Shown piece by piece: positions 1 to 9,732 of a stretch of 15,242 bases of DNA (the stretch's first letter is position 1; every line of letters begins with the position of its first letter). The stretch is from contig JADHZB010000600.1 in assembly GCA_015657535.1 (NCBI GenBank), positions 1 to 15,242 of the forward strand. Direction: 5' to 3'. Made by a program: the position numbers and the translations under genes. The DNA is from Nephromyces sp. MM_2019 (Eukaryota > Apicomplexa > Aconoidasida > Nephromycida). Below the pieces are notes generated by a model that had not been told where the DNA came from, did not search any database, and worked only from the letters and a program-made list of their open reading frames with translations.

Positions 1-119
1 TCTGGTTTTCAGAAACTCCTTAGTGTTTCTTGCAATCCAAGCGGATTGAAATGCTTAGCAGTGTTATTCTATGTAAGCTTGTGTTTTATTCGTTGAAGTA
101 AAACTTTTGTTCTAAAATG

Positions 120-470
120 CTATGTGTGGCTTGGTGAGTGTGTGCTCTAAGGTATGCTAGTCATTTAAAGGCTGCTGTGTTGCATGCGCGTAATTACACT
201 TAGGTTGAAGCTTGTAGTTTATGAAATGCAGTGCATTAGGATTTTAAGCGAATTTTTACTGCAGCTTCAACATATGCTTAGATGTGTGTTTTTGTGGTTA
301 CACACATACACACACCGCCCAAAACCTTGCAATTTCTTAATGGACTGTTTGTTTCTGTGGAATGTTGGAGTAAATGGTGAGTTGTAAGGGTTAATAGTAT
401 TGATGAGCTTGTGTGAGTATGAAATGTTGAGGAGTATTTACAGGTGTGTGTGTGCATGTTTTTTGTGTGC
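120..470. repeat. TG-rich low-complexity region, no gene seen
   Basis: Scattered short TG runs on the + strand (for example 441-455) with an interrupted CA patch at 300-314. The short open frames across 184-387 and 444-647 have no domain features or codon signal that I can recognise. The same holds for the first 120 bases. Confidence 0.5.
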
Positions 471-514
471 CGAAATAGTATGTTTCACAGTTTGTTAATC
501 CTTCCTGCCGATGA

Positions 515-850
515 AATACTGCATACGCACCCAAACGCGTGTTACCTCATGTTTATGTCATTGATAGAATATGCTCATAGGTGGAGGGATCTGTACAATA
601 CACGCAGTTATAGCTCTATATCCTACGACAAACAGGGCACTAGCTAAGAAACGCAGAAGACAACACATCATGCACGGGATTACAACATGATACTACGCAT
701 CGTTGCAACACAGGAAACTCCACTTTACACACAGCAAGCAACAGGACCACGCGCACTACGCAGAGCCCCTCCGCACACCATACACAACTTGCTTTGAATT
801 TATACACACAGCCTAGGTTAGAAACAGCTGTATAACAAAATGAACCAGCC
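515..850. repeat. CA-rich low-complexity region, no gene seen
   Basis: The + strand switches from TG-rich to CA-rich here (acacac, cacgc, gcacacc motifs). The minus-strand open frame over 640-852 is Cys/Val-rich only because it reads GTG/TGT repeats, so it is not called as a gene. Confidence 0.5.
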
Positions 851-1162
851 ATAAGGAGTTAACTTCAATGTTTTATCCAGGAGAGGTAAATAAACGATTC
901 AGTTAAGCTTCAATAGCAAACACTGTACTTGATGAAGCACAAAGTAGTTGGAATATCTGAAGGTGAGTGTTTGAGTGCTTTACGCTATACGAGATGCACG
1001 CGCACATATCGCACAGATAGCTTCGTGCATTTGCGCGAGGGTGTTGGCAGATATGCTCTCAGCTTCTATTTCTCTGGAGGAGGTTTCATGAAACAGTCGC
1101 TTGTCGCACACATGTTGTAGTGCTCCAAGGGAATCTAGCTATTAAAGAAGCATCATCTGCCC

Positions 1163-1284
1163 GCATAAGGAGGGAAAAGCGCTAATCTAAGAGGGAAAAT
1201 TGCTCCTCTAAGAGGGGGGAGGAATGCTAATCTAAGAGGAGGGAAAGTTGCTCATCTAAGAGGGGGGAGGAATGCTAATCTAAG
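1163..1284 (+). repeat. 24-bp G-rich tandem repeat, about five copies
   Basis: Units begin at the GCT of 1181, 1202, 1226, 1250 and 1274, so spacing is 21, 24, 24 and 24. The core is CTAAGAGG followed by a G/A-rich run. GCTAAT and GCTC(A/C)T units alternate, giving a higher-order 48-bp period. A degenerate copy precedes it from about 1163. Confidence 0.85.
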
Positions 1285-1611
1285 TTTCTTGTCATTAGTT
1301 GAGTGTTGATAACCTAATTTCCTAAAAATTCTGAAATTTCAACCTTCTCTATTAGCACTTCTATATTGTGTATGTAAGCCTTGTTTACCTTCTGAGAGGA
1401 GAGCTACTGGGAGCTGCCCTTCACTGGCTCATAAGAGAAGATGAGCTAGTGATCATCCCACCTGCTAGACAGTGCTAGCAAAAGGGAGCAGTGCAGAAAA
1501 GTCCTCATATGCCAGATAAGCTGTGTGTACGCAAGAAGAAACTCTCCGACAGGAAAGGCTCTAGGTGAATGCGCTAATGCTAGGCAGAAGCTGAAGATTT
1601 AGCTTAGCTGG

Positions 1612-1648
1612 CCTAGTGAATCGGGTGCTAGACTCACCCTGCACTAGG
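1612..1648. other. Nested inverted repeat (two-tier hairpin)
   Basis: CCTAGTG (1612-1618) pairs with CACTAGG (1642-1648). Inside it GGGTG (1623-1627) pairs with CACCC (1635-1639), leaving a 7-base loop. Both stems are perfect. It could be a structured RNA element or chance; there is no nearby recognised RNA family. Confidence 0.55.
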
Positions 1649-1784
1649 AATCGTGAAGGAATCAGTGTGAAGGTGTGAAGCTACAGGTGTAGGGGCTTAG
1701 ATGTAAAAGTATAATAAGTGTGAAGCGGAAAATTTAGTGAAAGACTCTGTAAAGTCAGGAATTTCGTGGGTAATACACAACTAG

Positions 1785-1873
1785 AGGCTGAGAAACCTTT
1801 TGTTTTGGGAGAAATAACTTCATTTACGGGCTTTGAAAGGCATTTACTTCATCCTCCAGGCAAGCAGCAACAG
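1785..1873 (+). CDS. Candidate exon A of an unrecognised spliced gene
   Basis: The frame is open from 1724 to a stop at 1919-1921 and reads through EKPFVLGEITSFTGFERHLL to a consensus-like CAACAG|GTGAGG donor at 1873. The 5' boundary is uncertain: AACTAG at 1784 is one possible acceptor and others lie a little upstream. The exon ends in phase 0, which fits candidate exon B. I recognise no family. Confidence 0.3.
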
Positions 1874-1965
1874 GTGAGGTTACTTTATCCCACGGCGAAT
1901 AGTATCAAGGCCAAGAGCTGAAGCAACGTGGTGGTGTGTGCTTAACTATGATGCTTACCATGCAG

Positions 1966-2160
1966 TCTATCCATGATTTGACCAAGTTCAGGCTTAACAT
2001 ACAAGTGATGCACAGAGAAACGTTGCATGCAGCTACAAGTTCTTGCTCTTATCCATTTGCTATTCCAAACCTCGCTCAAAACAGCTTCGCTAATCGGCCA
2101 GCATCTCGCTTCCTATACTTATTTCCACGACTTGGAGATGTTTCAACTGGAACTAAGCGA
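1966..2160 (+). CDS. Candidate exon B of the same unrecognised gene
   Basis: It is preceded by TTACCATGCAG (acceptor at 1965) and a CTTAAC branch-like motif about 20 bases before. The frame is open to 2253 (95 codons after the acceptor) and starts in phase 0, matching exon A across a 92-base intron. A possible donor CGAT|GTAGAG near 2160 is phase 1, which fits candidate exon C. Against it: the minus strand of the same stretch also has an open, leucine-rich frame, so the strand is not settled. Confidence 0.3.
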
Positions 2161-2307
2161 TGTAGAGTCACCATGGCAATCCATAATTTGAGCAAGCATT
2201 TCAGCTCTGAAAACATACTTCTAGCTGTGATTAGAATCAACTCCTTAAGCTAATGAATATAATCAACTCTCTAAACTATGGACTAAATATTTCCTTCGTC
2301 TTTCAGT

Positions 2308-2361
2308 ATCAGGACTGCCAAACTGTGGATTAAATGATATTTTGCTAGACGTACAAGGCAG
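2308..2361 (+). CDS. Candidate exon C of the same unrecognised gene
   Basis: A strong pyrimidine-rich acceptor, CCTTCGTCTTTCAG, ends at about 2307. The frame that fits exon B's phase is open and reads SGLPNCGLNDILLDVQGS. The 3' boundary is unclear; GGCAGC|GTGATA near 2361 would give phase 0, which exon D needs. The frame stays open well past that point, so the exon may be longer. Confidence 0.25.
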
Positions 2362-2484
2362 CGTGATATATAGAGGAATAATGCAGCCTTTGTCCCGTTT
2401 TAAACACACGAATCCGATATATCATCTCTTCTTTAGCTCATCAACCAAGAGTACTAACAAGAGAAACACTTACAACTATTACAG

Positions 2485-2628
2485 CAAGTACAGCAAAAAA
2501 TAAAAGCATCACACTCACCATTAAGCAGCAATGAAAGCAAAGAAAAACACAGCGAATTCAACGAAATATCGGATATTCCAGGGAATTCGCACAGCATTAA
2601 TGGTAATACTGCTGCTGATGTTCAACTG
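2485..2628 (+). CDS. Candidate exon D (48 codons, polar)
   Basis: A perfect TACTAAC branch-point motif lies at 2452-2458, 26 bases before the acceptor AACTATTACAG at 2484. The exon is exactly 48 codons, phase 0 at both ends, starts QVQQKIKASHSP, contains a polar Ser/Asn/Glu-rich stretch, and ends at CAACTG|GTAAAA. The 81-base intron after it ends at CATAATTTCAG (2709). This is the best splice-signal support among the candidate exons on this strand. No family recognised. Confidence 0.35.
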
Positions 2629-2709
2629 GTAAAAGCAGGAGCTTTTCATTTACTTTATAATCGCAATGTCCAGCTGCGTTAATATATTTCTATTACTTCA
2701 TAATTTCAG

Positions 2710-2790
2710 GAAAATTGCCGTGTTTGTGTGTGTTCACTTGTTTGCTGCGCCTGCTGTTTGGAGAATATGCAGATTGTGTAGGCACAATCA
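2710..2790 (+). CDS. Candidate exon E, Cys-rich, end unclear
   Basis: After the acceptor at 2709 the phase-0 frame reads ENCRVCVCSLVCCACC and stops at TAG near 2780. The start CRVC would suit a zinc finger, but much of the Cys content comes from a TGT/GTG run and a GTGTGT donor may end the exon after only five or six codons. Very tentative. Confidence 0.2.
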
Positions 2791-2872
2791 AATTACGCTT
2801 TGGCAGCTTATAACTATGGTGATTCAATGAAGACTAGAAAAAAGTCAAAGTATCTATAGAGATATGCATTTA

Positions 2873-2915
2873 TCAACCCTTATGGGCATACAGTGGAGCA
2901 GAAGCAGATTCTACC
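2873..2915 (-). CDS. Possible alternative last exon of the LENG1-family gene
   Basis: The stop after ...LANTRS overlaps a potential donor: TC|GTAGTG at 3212/3211. If it is spliced, the next strong acceptor is a pyrimidine-rich run ending TTTTTACAG at 2916. Joining there restores Ser and continues VESASAPLYAHKG before TGA at 2875-2873, which would add 13 residues. Phases agree (2 then 1). The donor is weak and the added tail does not clearly resemble the Y-N-S-Q-type C-terminus of other LENG1 proteins, so the simple stop at 3208 is the default. Confidence 0.25.
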
Positions 2916-3207
2916 CTGTAAAAAGGAAAGAAAGCAGCAAATTTGATAGAATATGGGTGCTACCCTAAAGCATATCAACAAGGAGGAAATTTGAAGAGAT
3001 TTGAGGAAAATAGAGGAGAGAAAGAGAAGGAGATTGCGGAGGTTTGTAGCAGCAAAGAGAGTGAGAGGGAAGAAGAGGGGAAAATATAAAAAACACCCAA
3101 CCAAATAAAACTAGCCATAAAAGCAACTAGCTTGCACTTACGGCCGACCGGATAAATACGTAAAACAGCAATGAAAGAAGAATTAGAGCCTCTCACACTC
3201 AGAACCA

Positions 3208-5388
3208 CTACGATCTAGTGTTTGCTAGGAAAGCAGCTGCTCTGTTTTTTTCAGCAGCCTCCCTCCTCATCCTATCCTCACGAAAATGTATCAAATTTTT
3301 ACTCTCCTTCATTCTAGCTTTTTCTTTACGGTGTTTCTCCCTTGAATCTAAAGCACATAAGTAAAAGAATTGAGAGGAGCAGAAAACAAAATCAATAGCG
3401 ATTTCCAAATATGTCTTCACGTGAAGATAGTAGCAAAAATTAAGGGGAACCCCGCACACAAACGAGAAAGAGATTAGGTCGACAAGGTAACTATTCAGCT
3501 TCAAAGGCAGGAATCATATGATTCATTAAACAGCTCTTGCAATAAAATCTGCATCAGTTTTATGCGGGTGTATATGAGTCGGTGAGGTTGTATGTGTGTG
3601 GGTGTGTAAGTGCGCATGTCCATGTATGTTTGTAAAAATTTCTTGACAGCTTGATATATATGCGTCAAAGCCATAGCTGAAATCATCACAGAAACACACA
3701 GCAGAGATTAACAAAAAAAAAGGGCAACACAAGTGGATCAAGTAGCAACACTAGAAAGGAATATATATAGAGACAGGAGGATAGAAAATCCTGGGGAAGA
3801 AGCATGCACTTGAGAGGAGCTCAGAAGCAGGATACACTGCGGTACTTTGGATAACATCCGTATTTAATCGCTCAAAAATATCAAAGGGAGGTGTCCATGA
3901 AAAAATTTACAACGGCGAGAGGATCAAACATAGCTAAATCAACTCTTAAACGCAGTTTGGAGTTGGCCGCCTGTCGATTTTGGATAAAAAAAATCAATAA
4001 GCTCCGCGGCACCTTCTTCTGCCATCTTCTATAGCATATATTTCAAGTATTCGATATAAAAAATATTGATATGTTGATAGGACCAGCTGAAAATCTCACA
4101 CGCTAATTAGAGAATGGAATATGCAAATCTTCATTTGAAGCTTTTATAGAGTAAACTGGGCAATCTCTTTAGAGTTGAACATCTTTTTCTAGGCTATCGA
4201 TTGCACATATTTCGAGTTTTATTGCCAAGACTGCAAGCAGATGCGCTAGGGCAGAGAATGACAAAAGAGGAGTATCCTCTAACTTAAAATCTTCATCTAT
4301 ATCGCAGTCATAAGTGCCGGCATAGCCCGTGTAGTTCTCCAGTTTTAAAAAGATAGCAGAAAAAGTTGGACATCATAGTCTATACACTGCAGGATAACTA
4401 TTGCAGACATGCATCCCTGAATCCAAGCGAAAACGCGCAGCTATTCAAAGCTTGATGTACTTTAAGTCCAGAAATGCAGTCATATATGCAGGTACTAAAG
4501 GAAACAATAAACTCATCCAGGAAAAAGACATTCAAAAAAGGTTTCTTGTAATATCTCTAGCAATCCAGCTTGCCTACCTGATTTTGATGTTTCCCTTTGT
4601 TTTTTTTCCCTTCTACTTGTCCTCCCAGATTCATGTCTGCCGGGCGAGTTCCTATCGTCAGTTTTCCTTTCACTCTTTTTCATAGCCATTTTGAAATCTT
4701 CTGCCCCGCTAATCTGTGTCTTCAGGGCATATAAATCAGACGACTGCACCCCTATACTGAGCCTCGTTGAACTTGAAGGAGGTCTAGCGTCCTCATCGGC
4801 ATCAATTTCAACTGCCCGCTTCTTCATATACCACGGCGTACCCAGACTTTTTGTGCTAACTCGATCAAAGTCAGATACGATTTTGGCATCACTGAATGCA
4901 CCCTTTCCTTGATGATTCATTTTATTTAGTTGAAAATGACCCACAGAGCTAAGGTATTCTTCCCTTTCCTTCTGTTTCTTCTTTAAAGCCACCTCTTCGG
5001 CCAGAAAGAAGTTCACATGCTCCCGGTTGTCACTTTTTATGGAAGGTACAGCTCTCGTCTTAGTATAAGAAGAAGATGGAGCGATATCAAGCTCCCTCTT
5101 TGGTTGTTTTGTGCGGCTATTCAGGGAATCATCATCTGAATCGCTCGCATTCTTGTCTTCAGCAATCCTCCCATGACTTGAGTGAGTGGAGTAAAAACCT
5201 TGTTGATCCTCTCTTCGCTTCAAATACGTCAAGCTATCATGTAAGCGCCTCCTATTCTTAGCACGGGCCTCCTTCTCATTCTGTTGTCGCAAGATTCTTT
5301 CATCTCGTGCAACCTTACTCTTGTTGTCGTCTCGGTATAAATGCCACCGTTTCTGAGGCAGAATGTTCAGGCCACCGTGACCCCCCAT
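3208..5388 (-). CDS. LENG1: LENG1-family protein with N-terminal Cir_N domain, two exons
   Basis: Exon 1 runs 5388-4578 and exon 2 runs 3347-3211, with TAG at 3210-3208; the spliced product is about 316 residues. The N-terminus reads MGGHGGLNILPQKRWHLYR, matching the start of LENG1 proteins (NILPKKSWHV in human) and the Cir_N domain shared with CIR1 and the splicing factor CWC25. A basic coiled stretch follows at about residues 25-65. A central HVNFFLAEEVALKKKQKERE segment corresponds to the LENG1 HINLF-type block, and a PWYMKK motif comes later. Exon 2 gives FREDRMRREAAEKNRAAAFL, matching the conserved C-terminal RAERLRREAAERSRA block. I chose the Met at 5388, not the in-frame Met 24 bases upstream, because family members begin next to this glycine-rich start. 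Both splice junctions are phase 1 (G|AT, Asp). The family is nuclear and poorly characterised; an RNA-processing role is inferred from Cir_N. Human LENG1 is slightly shorter. Confidence 0.9.
3348..4577 (-). other. Intron of the LENG1-family gene
   Basis: The intron is 1230 bases long. The donor is CAG|GTAGGC (read on the minus strand at 4578/4577) and the acceptor is ATGTGCTTTAG|ATTC (at 3348/3347). It joins two segments that each match LENG1 and keeps the frame exactly. The + strand at 3560-3640 is TG-rich, so a CA-rich stretch lies in the transcript. Short open frames inside (for example around 3500-3740) show no family resemblance and are not called as exons, though a small extra exon cannot be excluded. 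Confidence 0.8.
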
Positions 5389-5788
5389 GAATGCGTGAGT
5401 GCCACGACACACTAAACAGGGTGGGCTAAGCGAAGGAAGTCTAGATAAACTAAATATTATAGTATGTGAATAAAATAATGTTCTAAATGCTGAGCAGTGT
5501 ATACTTTGCGTTATTACTAGTGGAAATGTAGCTCAAGCCAAGGGCTATCGTGCAAAGTTTGGTAATGAAAGTAAAAGCAATGAAAGCAGCGAGTAGTAAA
5601 GGCTTCCTCCAGATACTTCCCGAGAATTAGCAACTACAAAATGAAGGGGAATTTTGATGAAATAATGAAACTGTTGGAAAAATTTCAAAGGAAACCTTTT
5701 GGGGATTGCTGAATTTTAACTTTGGAGAGCCACTTTTGAAATATTATGCCTGAGAAATAGAACCCTTGGGAAAGCATTACGACGCATC

Positions 5789-5854
5789 GTCACCATCATC
5801 ATCACTATCATTATAGCCACCATCATCACTATTATTATGACCATCATCATCATG
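5789..5854 (+). repeat. Interrupted TCA/ATC trinucleotide tract
   Basis: Runs of CATCATCATCA broken by CACTAT, TATTATTA and AGCCAC blocks. No open frame with domain features uses it. It would encode His or Ile-rich repeats if translated. Confidence 0.85.
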
Positions 5855-6683
5855 TGGCTTCTTTATTATTACAGCACGCCTTTTTTTTGCGGTAGGACTA
5901 CAGAATCTCTTGTCTTATCTGAGCAAGAGCAAAGATATCGTTTCTTCAGTCCTCAAAAACCGACTTCAAGTGAATATGCTATTCTCTTTTGCTATTTCCA
6001 TATTCATACCTCGAAGATGCTGAAAATTCTCGGATGCGCGGTTCGCATGTGTGGTTTATTCATAAAAGGGGGTACGTTCAACATGATGATTGCTCAAAAA
6101 TAAATCACGCGTTGAGCCAGCATATCTCAGATACAAACAGACCGACCCACATCAGTGAAAAGCTAAAGGCACACATGCCATACATTCACATTCCCAGTCT
6201 ACGAGAAAGTCGCTTCAAAATTTCCGGCTGAGATGTCATGAAAAATGTGGGTAACAGCGGTCCATGACCCCACTTTATTCCTACCGATAAAAACCTTTTC
6301 AGTTTTTCACTACAAAGCAAGCAGTGACTGCTCTCGTCTAAAATGCTCTAATTCAGCCACATTTGCTGTGGTACCAAGGCAATAAATAATTAGCAGGGGA
6401 AATATCCTCTGCTTGACTTTATATGGAGAGCTGCATATCTACAAAAAAGGCACATAATACAAGAAAGTCCACGGTCTTGCGGTACTATCAAGATATCCCG
6501 AAAAAAGCTCAATCTTATAAAATAGTACACAAGTTGTTTTATAAAATTTAATGATATAATCTCATTTTTCTATCCTTATATTTCCCCGCTCAGGAATATA
6601 ACGGGTAGCTAAATTTACCGCTAAACGAACACCACCGCGTTTTGAGTATATTCATCCTTAACGTCCGCTTCCCCCTTTTTTTT

Positions 6684-6710
6684 TACAAGAAACGCTCTGT
6701 TTTTCTTGTA
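6684..6710. other. Perfect 9-bp hairpin with 9-base loop
   Basis: TACAAGAAA (6684-6692) and TTTCTTGTA (6702-6710) are reverse complements around CGCTCTGTT. A poly-T run precedes it. It is A+T-rich and may be fortuitous. Confidence 0.6.
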
Positions 6711-7438
6711 TAAATTCCAGCTTTTTCAATTCACATGTCATGATGTAGAAATATATCCTTTTCGGAATTTATTAAAAAGATAGCATATTCATTGCTTAAG
6801 GTCTATTTGCAGGTGTATGCCTACCTATTTGATCGATTTGTAATTACATTTAACTTACTAATATTAGCAACTTTCTAAAGGTGCTTTCTAGTTGTCCCTC
6901 TATTTCGACAGGGAAATAGCTCATTCTCTACTATACAAAATGTCATGTAAATACATGCCCTCTACTGGGATTTTTCGAGGAAAACCCTAAAAACCACAAA
7001 TTAATGAAAGTGATGACCCTTGTACTTGATTTAGTTTTCAGGACTTAGTATCGTGCGGAGATGCCCGTACATCAAAATATCAAATAATTGCACGGCAATG
7101 ATGGTCATGAGAGGGGCAGTATGTCTTCGTACAACATTACTTCTGTTGAAAATCAGCACAATACATCAATTGTAAAAGTTTTAACTTCAATGATATTTGA
7201 GAAAAAAGGCCGTAATTCTTTATTTAAACTCATTAGTATATTCAGTAGATTTACTTTGATTTTATGCTTTGTTTCTTTGAGCATGTTCAAGATAGTATAT
7301 ATCCGCTACCGTTTCTTTAACTGTCTTGCAATCAAAGCTTTGACATTGGCTTTAAAAGCACTTTGGTTAATGGAATGAATATTAAGGCTATAACGCTTTT
7401 TTTGGCAGTGGTGTAGCAACGGCTTCTGGAAATACATT

Positions 7439-7543
7439 ATGATTTCGCAGGTGGTAAAAACGCGAGATCTAATGGTGGATCAGCTGCCGGAGGACGATGT
7501 TCTTAGCTCCGATAACTGTCTGTGTACATGTATTTTATGGTGA
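7439..7543 (+). CDS. Weak candidate first exon, acidic
   Basis: ATG at 7439 opens a 34-codon frame, MISQVVKTRDLMVDQLPEDD and on, to TGA at 7541. It is more G+C-rich than its surroundings. A possible GTGTAC donor near 7521 and an acceptor CTCCTACAAG near 7580 would continue the frame as LSFSCPTKLWTRDMRIVSMP. The 7580-7700 stretch is open in several frames on both strands, so I cannot decide strand or frame. No family recognised. Confidence 0.2.
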   Translation: MISQVVKTRDLMVDQLPEDDVLSSDNCLCTCILW

Positions 7544-7699
7544 TTTATACATCTTTTGTGACTATTTTATCTCCTACAAGGCTGAGCTTTTCATGCCCTA
7601 CGAAACTTTGGACTCGGGACATGCGCATTGTTTCAATGCCAATCCGGTACATAATAGCAGAGGGGACTTGCTCATAAGCAGAATAGAGGTTTTTTTTAA

Positions 7700-8900
7700 T
7701 ATGAAATGTTTTGCAGGTAATCCACAATTTGTTTATTTGAGAGGGAAAGATTATGGGCTCATCGCTTAGCGACATTTCAAAAAATAGCATACCATTTATG
7801 TGCGTACTGATAATATGTAGTACATATCCAGGACATATAGGTGCTTTCTCTAGGAGGCTACAACAGTAGGAAGAAACTGTGGATTTCTTAATAGATACTA
7901 AAAAAGAGACTTGGCAAACACTCCGCAAACAGGGAGACTTTGTTTATTACAAAGTAGAAGTAAGATGCAATGTTGAGAAAATCCATTATTTATGCATATA
8001 ATAAAAATATACGTTAATGTCAAAAGCCTACGCACGGTTATGAAACAGAATTTTTGTACAAAATTGTTACGAATGAACAGGAAAGTCCGCCCAAAAAAAA
8101 TTTCCCACGTGCATCATCTTCTGATGGGCACTTCATGCAGTTGCCACGAAGCGTATCTTAAGGACATTACATTTAAACAGTAGTGGTAAATAGGGAAAAA
8201 TCTCGCTAAAATGTTTCTGAAAAATAGAAGGTAAAACCCTGTTTTTGCCAGCTTTTATCTGCTTCCTGCGAACCTTTTCTTAAATTTGCATTTCCTGGCC
8301 TTTTTCCCTCAATATTTCGCACGTTTAGCAGTCACTGAACAAGTGCTTTACTCTATTTTTTAGCAAGAAAATAGCTTTAACTCAGCTGTAAACCGAAAAT
8401 CCAGAAATTAGACCCCAATTTAACGCTTGAACAACGTCGCTTTTCCAGTACACTTTATAAGATAGTTGTATTCTTTATAATCAATTTTTCTATGCTCATT
8501 GGTGTTGTGTAAAGTTGTTGCTATGAAACGAAGTTTATTGTATGCATGCTGGAACAAAAATTAAAGTCAAAATATTTGTTTATATTGCAGGAGTAGGGTA
8601 TATGATCAAGATTTTTGTATGCTTTAAATCAGCAGTCTTAGATGATATACTGTAAGACAGAGTAGGTGCTCTATTTGTATAGTAAAAAAAACTGATTTAT
8701 CTGCGAATTTAAATTCGAAAAATTTCGTTGCTTTGCTTGCCAAATTTTTTATGAAGTTGAAGGAATATATCTTCGCATATACAACCATTTCACAGAGGAA
8801 ATTCGCTCAATATTATCTGCAAGACTTTTTTTTTGCTTTTAATTAACTATTTATTTCTAGAACCTGAAAGCATGTTTAACGCAGGTCATTAAAAGTAAAG
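7700..8900. other. A+T-rich interval, no supportable gene
   Basis: Long runs of A/T and short frames only. It contains one 14-bp palindrome (separate entry). No RNA gene or repeat array is visible. Confidence 0.5.
8704..8717. other. Perfect 14-bp palindrome
   Basis: CGAATTTAAATTCG is its own reverse complement. A second, imperfect copy of the theme (CGAAAAATTTCG) follows directly at 8716-8727. It could be a binding site for a dimeric protein, but in A+T-rich DNA it may be chance. Confidence 0.6.
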
Positions 8901-8910
8901 CCTGGTTTCA

Positions 8911-8941
8911 AGATGGAGATTCTCTCCCTTTATCTCCATCT
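8911..8941. other. Perfect 10-bp hairpin with 11-base loop
   Basis: AGATGGAGAT (8911-8920) pairs with ATCTCCATCT (8932-8941) around TCTCTCCCTTT. The stem is not a simple A/T run, so it is less likely to be random than the other short hairpins. No adjacent gene was found to which it could belong. Confidence 0.7.
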
Positions 8942-9000
8942 CGCTATAATAACTTGAGATTTTCTATAGAGACACAGAATGTGTCACGCTAGTACAGCGA

Positions 9001-9100
9001 GATGAAGAGACTTAGAGAAACTGAAAGGGAAAGAAACCGAAAAGGGAATACACTAAAAGAGAGAGAAACTGAAGGAGAGAGAAACTTAAATAGAGTAACA
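9001..9100 (+). repeat. Purine-rich degenerate repeat
   Basis: Variants of AGAGAAACTGAAGG recur about every 15-40 bases (near 9013, 9030, 9061, 9077), giving an almost pure A/G strand. Short AT/AGATAT runs follow at 9100-9120. Confidence 0.65.
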
Positions 9101-9119
9101 GATATACAGATATATATAT

Positions 9120-9690
9120 TTGGCAACATTTTCTACAGACTTTATAAACAAACGTTTTAGTTTGCCAATTTTGTAGGCAAAAGAACCAAGACTGTTTAAT
9201 CTGTAAAAGTAAAGGTAATGCACCTGCAAATTTCTTTCCTAGAATAGCTGGATTTGAAGAACTCGATCAAATTTAATATATAGCGATCCTAAAGAATCAT
9301 TGCAATCCTGGAATGTCTTCCCCTTCTTCAAAGGGGTTACCAAATATTCAAGCAAAACATAATATTTTACCCCAAAAACTTCCTAGTTTAAGATGATTCT
9401 CCCCTTTTCCACCTTGCACGAAAATCCCGATACAGTCTCTAAATTCGAAAAAAATCTTCTCTATCTCCCTCAACTCATTGACTGCCCTTTATCTAGAAGC
9501 TGTCCCTACCACTTTTTCACGGGATTTGTATACATCATTTCTCCCTCCCAGTACCATAGTATATACCGGGCCTAGCTACTACTCTCATTTGCTAATAAAC
9601 TATATCTTCTAGATATGCTTTAAATTTGGTTCGGATTAGGATTTTTAACATCAATCATGCAGCTTTGACATGGTATGAACGCAGAGCCTT
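9120..9690. other. Interval without a supportable gene
   Basis: A + frame at 9393-9575 is pyrimidine-rich and unremarkable. A minus frame over 9348-9488 reads ELREIEKIFFEF, weakly like part of a syntaxin SNARE helix, but it lacks the heptad pattern afterwards and is not called. Confidence 0.4.
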
Positions 9691-9732
9691 ACCAAGCAAG
9701 CTTGGTAAATAGTATTAGAAGGAGTGATACCC

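Larger units (their letters stand above)
5413..7430. other. A+T-rich interval, no supportable gene
   Basis: This is the upstream side of the LENG1-family gene. Apart from the trinucleotide tract and one hairpin I see nothing. Two overlapping + frames at 5837-6231 (for example SHVWFIHKRGYVQHDD) have no family resemblance, and no convincing splice signals frame them. Confidence 0.5.

Noticed and set aside
1395..1475. + frame reading ELLGAALHWLIREDELVIIP, superficially like the start of GINS subunit PSF2
   Set aside because: Only the ELV-x-IIP pattern matches; no downstream exon carries the rest of PSF2 and the frame stops soon after.
4401..4912. Two + strand frames (about 94 and 73 codons)
   Set aside because: They are antisense shadows of LENG1 exon 1, or of the intron next to it.
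9348..9488. Minus frame with ELREIEKIFFEF resembling part of a syntaxin helix
   Set aside because: The resemblance covers only about a dozen residues, the expected heptad layers and zero-layer Gln context do not follow, and no flanking syntaxin sequence is found.
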